A stretch of 12,544 nucleotides of DNA from assembly GCA_947479185.1 (NCBI GenBank), contig CANJYY010000041.1, forward strand, positions 1 through 12,544. The letters run 5' to 3'. This stretch comes from Caulobacteraceae bacterium (GTDB lineage Bacteria; Pseudomonadota; Alphaproteobacteria; Caulobacterales; Caulobacteraceae). A program made the translations under genes and the position numbers. Positions within the stretch are counted from its first letter, which is position 1; the number at the start of each line of letters is the position of its first letter. Positions 6,917-12,544 of this stretch are shown in pieces. Below the pieces are notes generated by a model. That model did no database searches, was not told the DNA's origin, and was given only the letters and a program-made list of their open reading frames with translations.

Positions 6917-7435
6917 ATGGTTTCCGCCAAGCGATCTTCGCCCGCGAGATTGACCATGATTGCGCTCCTGTTGGCCCTCGCCGCCGAGCCGGCCGCCGCT
7001 GAAAGCCAGGCGACGCTGCAGTCCTGCGACATGACCCCCGGCGGCTGGGTCTGCCACTACCAGATGCCGTCGGTGACCCTGCTGGTGTCGCCGGACGGCA
7101 AGGCGCCGGTGACCACGACGCCAACGGCGCCCGCGACCCCGCCGGCCGCGACCCTGCCCGTCGTGCCGCCCGTCAGCGAGGTCGAAAAGGCCGAGGCCGC
7201 GCGCCAGGCGCGGCTGGTGGCCAACTGCGCCGACGCCAAGTGGCTGTCGCTGTGCCTGCCCGCCGACCGGCGCGAGGCGCGCCGACTGCGCGACGAGATG
7301 TCCGTCCGCGCCGCCCTGCGGACCCGGGTCACCGGCCTGCTCAGCGAGGCGAAATGCGATGAGGCCGTCAAGACCGCCCTGGCCGGCGGCGACCTGCCGC
7401 TGGCCCGGGAAGCGCGCGACTTCTGCACCCGCTGA
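6917..7435 (+). CDS. hypothetical exported six-cysteine protein
   Basis: I do not recognise this 172-residue protein. From ATG 6917 it has a basic N-terminus (Lys5, Arg6, Arg11), a hydrophobic core around MIALLLALA (14-22) and an AAA cleavage context near residue 28, so a Sec signal peptide is likely. The mature part has a small domain with Cys37 and Cys46, a Thr/Pro/Ala-rich linker (about 62-86), then a charged helical domain rich in Arg, Glu and Ala with Cys104, Cys113, Cys147 and Cys170. The even number of cysteines fits disulfides in the periplasm. ATG 6956 is a rival start with a weak GAGA upstream, but it would remove the positive end of the signal peptide. The gene lies 47 bases after the dehydrogenase and could be cotranscribed; a hairpin terminator follows at 7462. 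Confidence 0.7.
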   Translation: MVSAKRSSPARLTMIALLLALAAEPAAAESQATLQSCDMTPGGWVCHYQMPSVTLLVSPDGKAPVTTTPTAPATPPAATLPVVPPVSEVEKAEAARQARLVANCADAKWLSLCLPADRREARRLRDEMSVRAALRTRVTGLLSEAKCDEAVKTALAGGDLPLAREARDFCTR

Positions 7436-7461
7436 CGGGCTGACACGCCGCCGCAAACGAA

Positions 7462-7487
7462 AACGGCCGGGCGTGAGCCCGGCCGTT
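7462..7487. terminator. intrinsic terminator between convergent genes
   Basis: A perfect 11-bp stem (AACGGCCGGGC / GCCCGGCCGTT) closes a 4-base loop GTGA. Read on the minus strand it is followed by TTTTCGTTTG, a good T-rich tail, so it should end the transcript of the heptad-repeat gene (7513-7959). On the plus strand it lies 26 bases after the six-cysteine gene but has only a poor T-run (CCGTCTTGAT), so termination in that direction is likely weaker. Confidence 0.85.
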
Positions 7488-7512
7488 CCGTCTTGATCTG
7501 GTCGTGCGGACC

Positions 7513-7959
7513 CTAGGGGTGACCGCCCGGAGCCGGCTCGCAGCGTTCGCCTTCGGCGCAGCCCGAGAAGTGGATTTCCGGCGCATCGACCGTGACGGTC
7601 GACGGACGGACATAGACCTGCGGGCGTTGCAGGTAGATCTGCGGCGCCTGGATGTGGATCGGGGGCGCGTCGACGTAGACGGGCGGGCCCTGGATGTCGA
7701 TGCGGCCGGTGGCGACCTCGACCGGCGCGCCGTAGACGCGCACGCCCGGCGCGCGGACGCGGATGTTGCCCCACGACGAGCTCGGGCCATAGAAGACCAC
7801 CGCGCGCGTGCAGAGGCAGTCGATCGTGCCCGGAGGGGGCGGGCCATAGCCGCCACCCGGCGGGGGCGGCGGGGGACCGTACGGATCGGCCGCGAAGGCG
7901 GCGCCGGCGGCGGCGGAGGCGAGCGCGAACACGACACCCGCGATAATTCTGTTTTTCAC
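7513..7959 (-). CDS. exported protein built of ten 7-residue repeats
   Basis: An unrecognised 148-residue protein. The start is GTG 7959, supported by GAGGGG (7967-7972) 7 bases upstream. A Sec signal peptide is clear: KNR, a hydrophobic run, and AFA|AD near residue 23. Next comes a Tyr/Pro/Gly-rich spacer (about 24-44) with two Pro runs, then Cys48 and Cys50. Residues 63-132 form ten uninterrupted heptads of pattern x-P/G-x-[VI]-x-[VIF/L]-x, for example PVYVDA- and PIHIQA-like units, each probably one short beta strand and a turn. Cys134 and Cys140 follow directly, so a cysteine pair stands on each side of the repeat. This suggests a rigid beta stack in the periplasm or on the surface (inference). 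The gene is monocistronic with its own terminator at 7462-7487, and is divergent from the tyrosinase. Confidence 0.8.
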   Translation of the reverse strand: MKNRIIAGVVFALASAAAGAAFAADPYGPPPPPPGGGYGPPPPGTIDCLCTRAVVFYGPSSSWGNIRVRAPGVRVYGAPVEVATGRIDIQGPPVYVDAPPIHIQAPQIYLQRPQVYVRPSTVTVDAPEIHFSGCAEGERCEPAPGGHP

Positions 7960-7966
7960 GTCAGCA

Positions 7967-7972
7967 CCCCTC
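7967..7972 (-). promoter_or_regulatory. Shine-Dalgarno supporting a GTG start
   Basis: GAGGGG on the minus strand ends 7 bases before GTG 7959. This fixes the start of the heptad-repeat gene, which has no ATG in its N-terminal region. The alternative TTG at 7974 would overlap this site and only adds five residues ahead of the signal peptide. Confidence 0.75.
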
Positions 7973-8263
7973 AAACGGATCTTCGACCCGAAGTCTTCGT
8001 CACTCGCCGGGCTTGTGCCCGGACGAGGTCCAGCCTCGGATAACGATGATTAACCATATGGCCCGGGTCAAGCAGCGAGATGGCCTTTGCAACTGAATGG
8101 GGAATAAACCCGCCCCGAAGAATACCTCACACGCGAACCCGCCCCGGATCGGGTCATCTATCCGACAGAGCGGCGCCCGCCCGACCGCATGTGGTCGCCC
8201 CCGTTCCCCCGGCGCGCGACGGCGTTTGACTTCCCCTCCCGGGCGCTGACGAATGCGGCTCCT

Positions 8264-8270
8264 GGGGGAG
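8264..8270 (+). promoter_or_regulatory. Shine-Dalgarno of the tyrosinase gene
   Basis: GGGGGAG ends six bases before ATG 8277. This favours ATG 8277 over the in-frame ATG 8253, and places the twin-arginine motif at residues 5-6. Confidence 0.7.
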
Positions 8271-8276
8271 CCTGCC

Positions 8277-9554
8277 ATGAGTTTCAATCGACGCGCGGTG
8301 CTGCGGGGTCTGGCCGCCGCCGGGCTGACGGGCGGCGTGGCGACCGCCGCCGCGGCCCAGGCGCTGCGCACGCGCAAGCCCGTCTCGTCGCTCGGCCGCG
8401 ATGACCCGGATATCGCGGCGTTGCGGCGGGCCATCCCGGTGATGCGCCAGTCCGGCGCCTGGGACGCGCAGATCGCGATCCATGCCGACATGAGCCACCG
8501 CCATCATTCGTCCTGGCGCTTCCTGCCCTGGCACCGGCTGCAACTGCTGTGGTTCGAGCGCCATGTGGCGGCGATCAGCGGCCGGCCCGACTTCGCCCTG
8601 CCCTTCTGGGACTGGGACGACGACCGGATTCCCGACCTCTTCCTCAACGACCCCGTGTTCCGCGTCCCTGGCCGCGACGCCCAGCCCGGCGACAGCATCA
8701 CCCGGTTCCTGACCCGCAACGACCAGTGGCTGAACGGCCGGCTGACCGACGACTTCGGGACCTTTTTCGGCCGGGCGCGACGTGCGCGCGATGAGGGGGG
8801 GCGCGCCTATTCCGGCTCGGCGGAATGGGGCGGCCACAACCTGATCCACGGCTTCATCGGCGGCGACATGGGCCGGCTCGACCGGTCGCCGAACGACCCG
8901 ATCTTCTGGATGCACCACGCCAACATCGACCGCATCTGGACCCTGTGGCGCGACAAGCATGCCGGCCAGGTCTTCCCCAAAACCTGGCGCAATGAGTCGC
9001 TCGGCGGCTTCATCGACCCGGCCGGCCGGCCGGTCGCGCCGGCGCTGGCCCAGACCACCGTGGACACCGCCTCGCTCGGCTACGTCTACAAGTTCGACCC
9101 GACCCCGCCGATCGTGTTCGCCGCCGCCCCCGGCCCGCCGATCATGCGGCGCAAGTCCTACAGTTGGGCCATGCAGAGCATGGGACCGACGTCGGCCTTC
9201 ATCGACATCTCTCCGGCCCTGGCGCGCGGTCAGGCCGAGGCGGCGACCGGCTATCTCGAGGTGATGCCCGACCCGCACGCCGCCTCGATGGTGCGGTTCA
9301 CGGCCCGGGCGAAGGCCGACGGATCGGTGCTGTTCAAGGACGCGGTGTTCCTCGTGCCGATGGGCCACGCCATGGGCAGCCAGCACTACCGGATCCAGCT
9401 GGAAGACGTCTGGCGCGGGCGGGGCTCCGGCGGCATCCGACTGGAGATCGAGGCCGTTCCGCTGGTCGGGCGCGCCTCCAGCGACAGGCAGACCACCCTG
9501 GTCGACTTCTTCCTCGACGCCGACCTGGCCTTCACCGCGGCCGATCAGGGGTAG
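8277..9554 (+). CDS. tyrosinase family protein (type-3 copper), Tat-exported
   Basis: A 425-residue type-3 copper enzyme that should oxidise phenols and catechols to o-quinones with O2. The N-terminus FNRRAVLRGLAAAGL carries a twin-arginine signal ending near AQA (27-29), so it is exported folded. Copper A ligands are His69, His77 and His86 (HSSWRFLPWHR; the 9-residue step matches known enzymes). Copper B ligands are His187 and His191 (HNLIH) with His213/His214 in DPIFWMHHANIDRIW. Asn188 follows the first copper B His and Glu183 lies four residues before it, the water-holding pair linked to monophenolase activity in other tyrosinases. LGYVYKFDP (267-275) and a beta-rich C-terminal region (about 310-425) recall the DWL and KFDV domains of plant polyphenol oxidases (inference). 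No copper chaperone is adjacent. The end overlaps the convergent repeat-protein gene by 10 bases. Confidence 0.92.
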   Translation: MSFNRRAVLRGLAAAGLTGGVATAAAAQALRTRKPVSSLGRDDPDIAALRRAIPVMRQSGAWDAQIAIHADMSHRHHSSWRFLPWHRLQLLWFERHVAAISGRPDFALPFWDWDDDRIPDLFLNDPVFRVPGRDAQPGDSITRFLTRNDQWLNGRLTDDFGTFFGRARRARDEGGRAYSGSAEWGGHNLIHGFIGGDMGRLDRSPNDPIFWMHHANIDRIWTLWRDKHAGQVFPKTWRNESLGGFIDPAGRPVAPALAQTTVDTASLGYVYKFDPTPPIVFAAAPGPPIMRRKSYSWAMQSMGPTSAFIDISPALARGQAEAATGYLEVMPDPHAASMVRFTARAKADGSVLFKDAVFLVPMGHAMGSQHYRIQLEDVWRGRGSGGIRLEIEAVPLVGRASSDRQTTLVDFFLDADLAFTAADQG

Positions 9555-10417
9555 CTGTTGTAGGCCTGCGGCGCGGGACTGTAGGGCGCGTCGCCCGTGT
9601 AAGGGCGCGGCGTCGCGGGCCGGCCGTCGGCGCAGCGGATCACCCGCCACTCGAACCGGCCCTCGCTGACCAGCCGTTGCCGGGTCACCGTGCGCCAGAC
9701 CGGAGGGATCGACCAGGTCTCCCGCCGTTCTGGCTGAAGCAGCACCGGAACCCGGACTGTGCGGTACTGGGCGGGGATGACCCGCCGCTCCTGATGGGCC
9801 GGGCAGTCGATGACCTGACGCGCAACCGTGCGGGTCTCGGCGGGAATGTCGATGCGGACTGTGCGGGCCGGCGTGCGCAGGACCTGACGCGTCACCAGCC
9901 GGTATTCCGCCGGCACCTCCACCAGACAGAGCACCTCGCCAGTCGGCAGGACCCGGGTCGGACCGGACGGCGCCGACCCGTTCCCGACCACGGCCCCGCG
10001 ACGCCATTCGGTGTGGGCCGGGCGGACCAGCACCCGCTCGGTGATCGTCTCGTATTCCGCCGGCAGGGTTTCGAAACGACAGGACGCCGGCCGGACCAAG
10101 ATGGTCTCGTAGACGGTCCGGTAGGTCGCCGGGACAGTCCAGGTCTCAACCCGTTCGGCGCTGACCAGCTCCTGGCGCACCGCCTCGCCATAGACCGCGG
10201 GCACGATCCGCGAGCCGGCGCCGCCGGGCGTCTCGAGCACCTGTTCCAGGACGGTCTCGTAGCGCGGCGGGATCAGCACCTTTTCGTAGCACTGGCCGGG
10301 CACGGCGTTGGGCGGGCAATCCTCGCCGCCGCTGGCCAGGGCCGCATCGCCGCCGAGCACGGCGACCGCGATCAGCGCCGCTGTCGTCGCCCCGAGGATC
10401 GGCATCCCCCCGCGCAT
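9545..10417 (-). CDS. exported protein with eight 23-residue repeats
   Basis: A 290-residue protein of unknown function. The hydrophobic N-terminus (about 6-28) ending in ALA|SGG looks like a Sec signal peptide. From residue 49 the unit [VIL]-P-A-x-Y-x-T-V-x-x-x-V-L-v-x-P-a recurs, starting at 49, 72, 95, 118, 168, 191, 214 and 237. The step is exactly 23 residues each time, except for a 27-residue insertion between units four and five. Cysteines are at 34, 43, 113, 164, 205 and 262. The tail (270-290) is Pro/Tyr-rich with four Tyr. Similar YETV-type repeats occur in envelope proteins of other Gram-negatives, sometimes beside OmpA domains (recollection); no OmpA domain is present here. ATG 10417 has GGGGAGG about 7-8 bases upstream. 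It is convergent with the tyrosinase and overlaps its stop by 10 bases. A surface or periplasmic structural role is an inference. Confidence 0.82.
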   Translation of the reverse strand: MRGGMPILGATTAALIAVAVLGGDAALASGGEDCPPNAVPGQCYEKVLIPPRYETVLEQVLETPGGAGSRIVPAVYGEAVRQELVSAERVETWTVPATYRTVYETILVRPASCRFETLPAEYETITERVLVRPAHTEWRRGAVVGNGSAPSGPTRVLPTGEVLCLVEVPAEYRLVTRQVLRTPARTVRIDIPAETRTVARQVIDCPAHQERRVIPAQYRTVRVPVLLQPERRETWSIPPVWRTVTRQRLVSEGRFEWRVIRCADGRPATPRPYTGDAPYSPAPQAYNSYP

Positions 10418-10523
10418 CGGCCGCCCTCCCCTTGTCCGCCGTTAACCCTGCGCCACTGAACACCGTTTCGCGACGGGTTTGGCGGGATTTCGGCTGACAG
10501 GCGAAAACCTCGCCCGATCGGGG

Positions 10524-12290
10524 CTAGCGCGGCGGGCCGGCCTCCAGACCACGCGGACAGCGGGCGGCCATCACCGGCCCGAGCTCGGGATTGTCGCGCG
10601 AGACCCGGGTGAGGATATCGCAGCGCTGGGTCGGGGTCTTGACCCGCTTGTCGGCCAGCAGATCGGCGACGATCCGCTGACTGGTCTCGTGGTCGGCGCT
10701 CATCCGCCAGCCGCCGCCGGCCGGGCTGTCGAAGATCATCAGACGGTCGGCCGACGGCGCGTTCGACCAGGGCTTCCACTCCGGCAGCTTGCCGTCGACG
10801 CCCCGGCCCGGCGCGCCGGTGGCCGCGAAGTTGACCCAGTAGCTCATCATGGCGTTCGACAGGGCGATGCGGCCCGGTTCGTTGTGCTTCGTGAAGGCGA
10901 ACCGGTCGAAGGCCCCCAGCAGTTCGAAGTGGCCGAACACGAACGGGATCTCCAGGCTGTGGCCCGCGCCGAGCAGGCGGCCGAGGTTGCTGACCAGCAC
11001 CCGGCCCTCCTCGTCCCAGTCGAAGCGGTAGGCCCAGACGGTCGGCAGGCCGCCAGCGGCCATGCGCGAGGCCGGAACGTCGACCGCGTTCACCCGCCAC
11101 ATGCGGCTCGGATAGTCGGACACCGCGTCATAGAAGCCCGCCTTGCGGGCCATGGGCAGCTTGCCGAAGACCATCTTCACCAGCGTCGGGTTGAGCACGT
11201 TGAACAGCTTCATCTCGTCGCGGTTCGTGCCCGTGATCACCGGCACGGCGTTGAAGGCCGCGGGACTGTCGAGCACCGAGTCGACGCCGCCGGCCGGCAG
11301 GACGACGCCGTCAGCGATGATGCGGATCGGATCGAGCTGTTCGTCGGGGGTCTTGTAGGCGGTGTAGATGGCCTTGACGGGCGCAGCGCGCAGGGCGGCG
11401 CCGGTGATCGGATTGCCCTCGCCGATGATCTTGGGCGCGAGCGTCACGCCGGACTCCGCGCGGGGGAATTGCTCGAGCCCCTCGGCTTCCTGGATCGGCG
11501 TCGAGCGGAACGAGCCGGACTGGATGATGGCGCGATGGAACAGCCCCTTCGCGCGCGGGCTGCTCAGCAGCGCGGCGACGTTGTGGCCGCCGGCGCTCTC
11601 GCCGAAGATGGTCACCCGACCGGCGTCGCCGCCGAAGGCGCCGATGTCCTGACGGATCCACTCGAGCGCGCGGATCTGGTCGAGCGTGCCGAAGTTGGCC
11701 GAGGCGTCGTCCGGCAGGGTCCCGCCCTGGCGCAGGGCGTCCATCGCCATCCAGCCGAGCGCGCCGAGACGGTACTGGATGACCACCACCACGACCTTGT
11801 AGCGGGCGGCCAGGGCCGCGCCGTCATACTGTTCGGCCCGGCCCCAGGTGTTGGAGCCGCCGTGGATCCACATCATCACCGGCAGCTTCGCCTGAGGGGC
11901 GGAGTCGGCCGCCATCGGCGGGGCGTAGACGTCGAGATAGAGGCAGTCTTCCTGGCCGACGATCTCGCCGAAGCGCTCCTTCTTGACGCCATCGAGGGCG
12001 CTGAGCTGCTGCGGGCACCAGGGGGCCGGCTTCGCCGATACGCGCTGACCCGTCCAGGGCGCGGGCGGACGCGGCGCGCGCCAGCGCAGGTCGCCGACCG
12101 GCGGGGCCGCGAACGGAATGGCGCGCCAGACATGGGCGCCGGTGGGCGCGTCGACGTAGCCGAGCACCCCGCCCTCGGCGAGGCTGCGGGCCGTGGCCGG
12201 GTCTGTCGCCGGCGGCGCGGCGGCCTTGCCGGTCGCGGTGGAACAGGCGGACAAGGCCAGGACGGTCAGCAGTAAGGCGATGCGGTTCAT
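10524..12290 (-). CDS. type-B carboxylesterase lipoprotein (para-nitrobenzyl esterase family)
   Basis: A 588-residue alpha/beta-hydrolase of the carboxylesterase type-B family, somewhat longer than the usual 500-550. The N-terminus MNRIALLLTVLALSAC has a lipobox with Cys16, so it should be a lipoprotein facing the periplasm or cell surface. Seen in order are the type-B signature EDCLYLDVY (114-122), the oxyanion HGG (143-145), the nucleophile elbow GESAGG with Ser232, the acid Glu359 in TNRDE, and the catalytic His444 in GAGHSLEIPFVFG. Cys92 and Cys116 match the conserved first disulfide of the family. It should hydrolyse carboxylic esters; the substrate is unknown. It could act on esters or lactones made elsewhere, but its location outside the cytosol argues against a direct link to the monooxygenase. 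The start is ATG 12290, with a weak G-rich Shine-Dalgarno. Confidence 0.93.
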   Translation of the reverse strand: MNRIALLLTVLALSACSTATGKAAAPPATDPATARSLAEGGVLGYVDAPTGAHVWRAIPFAAPPVGDLRWRAPRPPAPWTGQRVSAKPAPWCPQQLSALDGVKKERFGEIVGQEDCLYLDVYAPPMAADSAPQAKLPVMMWIHGGSNTWGRAEQYDGAALAARYKVVVVVIQYRLGALGWMAMDALRQGGTLPDDASANFGTLDQIRALEWIRQDIGAFGGDAGRVTIFGESAGGHNVAALLSSPRAKGLFHRAIIQSGSFRSTPIQEAEGLEQFPRAESGVTLAPKIIGEGNPITGAALRAAPVKAIYTAYKTPDEQLDPIRIIADGVVLPAGGVDSVLDSPAAFNAVPVITGTNRDEMKLFNVLNPTLVKMVFGKLPMARKAGFYDAVSDYPSRMWRVNAVDVPASRMAAGGLPTVWAYRFDWDEEGRVLVSNLGRLLGAGHSLEIPFVFGHFELLGAFDRFAFTKHNEPGRIALSNAMMSYWVNFAATGAPGRGVDGKLPEWKPWSNAPSADRLMIFDSPAGGGWRMSADHETSQRIVADLLADKRVKTPTQRCDILTRVSRDNPELGPVMAARCPRGLEAGPPR

Positions 12291-12385
12291 GGTAGCCCCC
12301 GAGATCTAGCCGCATCAGATAGAGCGACTTCGCCGGACAGCCAACCGCCCCTTTCGGGACAGCGGCGTCCGGCGCGCCGGCAGGG

Positions 12386-12544
12386 TCAGAACTCGAGGCA
12401 GATCTTGCCGAAGTGCTTCTGCGACATCTGGTGGGCGAAGGCCGCCGAGATCTGGTCCAGCGGGAAGGTCGAGTCGATCACCGGCACGATTCCGTTGGCC
12501 TCGATGGCCGCGATCATCTCTTCCTGGTCCTGGCGCGAGCCGAC
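12386..12544 (-). CDS. zinc-type alcohol dehydrogenase/quinone reductase, C-terminal fragment
   Basis: The last 52 residues and stop codon of a minus-strand gene that continues past the window edge. The visible part begins with VGSRQDQEEMIAAIEANG, continues with VPVIDSTFPLDQISAAFAHQ, and ends with KHFGKICLEF. This is the typical C-terminus of medium-chain dehydrogenase/reductase enzymes, in which a VGSR-type strand, the I.P.I...FPL segment and the closing HFGKI strand recur. The enzyme would oxidise an alcohol or reduce an enone or quinone with NAD(P). The zinc and cofactor motifs lie outside the window, so the subfamily cannot be set. The gene reads toward the esterase on the same strand, with about 95 bases between them. 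Confidence 0.85.
   Translation of the reverse strand, partial: VGSRQDQEEMIAAIEANGIVPVIDSTFPLDQISAAFAHQMSQKHFGKICLEF

Larger units (their letters stand above)
7960..8276. other. 317-base intergenic region upstream of tyrosinase and heptad-repeat genes
   Basis: No gene is seen here. It must hold the promoters of both divergent genes. There is a perfect hairpin CCGGGC-TTGT-GCCCGG at 8007-8022, whose surroundings look like a degenerate copy of the CGGGCTTGTCCCG-type repeats common in alphaproteobacteria (recollection, not searched). A less GC-rich patch lies at about 8038-8062. On the minus strand a TTGACC box falls next to it, but no well-spaced -10 is evident. On the plus strand I see no convincing promoter. 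Confidence 0.4.

Noticed and set aside
8154..10007. A 617-residue minus-strand open frame across the tyrosinase.
   Set aside because: Antisense shadow of the tyrosinase and out-of-frame reading of the repeat-protein gene; no domain seen.
10490..10523. Possible terminator for the esterase: CCCGATCGGG followed by a small GGCGA/TCGCC hairpin.
   Set aside because: Stems of 3-5 bp only and mutually competing, with a short T-run inside the loop and not after the stem.
10479..12275. A 598-residue plus-strand open frame opposite the esterase.
   Set aside because: Antisense shadow; the esterase on the minus strand has a full catalytic triad and lipobox.
12369..12380. Perfect 12-base palindrome CCGGCGCGCCGG just after the dehydrogenase fragment.
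   Set aside because: Pure G/C palindromes of this length arise easily at this base composition, there is no T-run, and it cannot form a hairpin with a proper loop.

Overview
The window is GC-rich and densely coding, with long open antisense frames in most genes, as expected at high GC. The gene families (phosphotransferase/acyl-CoA dehydrogenase catabolism, flavin monooxygenase, MpaB-like DUF2236 protein, small secreted proteins) and a double-hairpin intergenic element suggest an alphaproteobacterium, probably of the Caulobacterales (Caulobacter or Phenylobacterium type). This placement is an inference from gene style; there is no marker gene.

Left half (about 1-6870): a catabolic block in two divergent pairs. 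On the minus strand, an APH-fold phosphotransferase (898-1953) reads into a classical SDR (100-873). Divergent from them is a crotonase-fold enoyl-CoA hydratase/isomerase (2107-2910). It meets tail to tail a minus-strand pair, a Baeyer-Villiger-type flavin monooxygenase (3855-5459) followed within a few bases by a DUF2236/MpaB-like putative heme oxygenase (2914-3849). Divergent from that pair is an acyl-CoA dehydrogenase (5637-6869). Together they could oxygenate a ketone or unsaturated (perhaps terpenoid or cyclic) compound and pass the product into CoA-thioester beta-oxidation. The kinase + SDR + dehydrogenase combination resembles the levulinate (Lva) and ACAD10/11 routes, where a hydroxyacyl-CoA is phosphorylated. 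No CoA ligase or lactonase is in the window.

Right-middle (about 6900-10420): four exported proteins. These are a small six-cysteine protein (6917-7435); a short protein made mostly of ten exact 7-residue repeats (7513-7959, minus); a Tat-exported type-3 copper tyrosinase with plant-polyphenol-oxidase-like features (8277-9554); and a protein with eight 23-residue repeats (9545-10417, minus) that overlaps the tyrosinase gene end to end. The two repeat proteins carry Tyr/Pro/Gly-rich segments, so they are conceivable tyrosinase substrates. This is the most unusual part of the window.

Right end: a type-B carboxylesterase lipoprotein (10524-12290, minus) and the C-terminal 52 residues of a zinc-type alcohol dehydrogenase/quinone reductase (12386 to the edge, minus). 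No tRNA, rRNA, transposon or CRISPR array was seen. The clearest non-coding elements are a double hairpin at 29-67 and a strong intrinsic terminator at 7462-7487.
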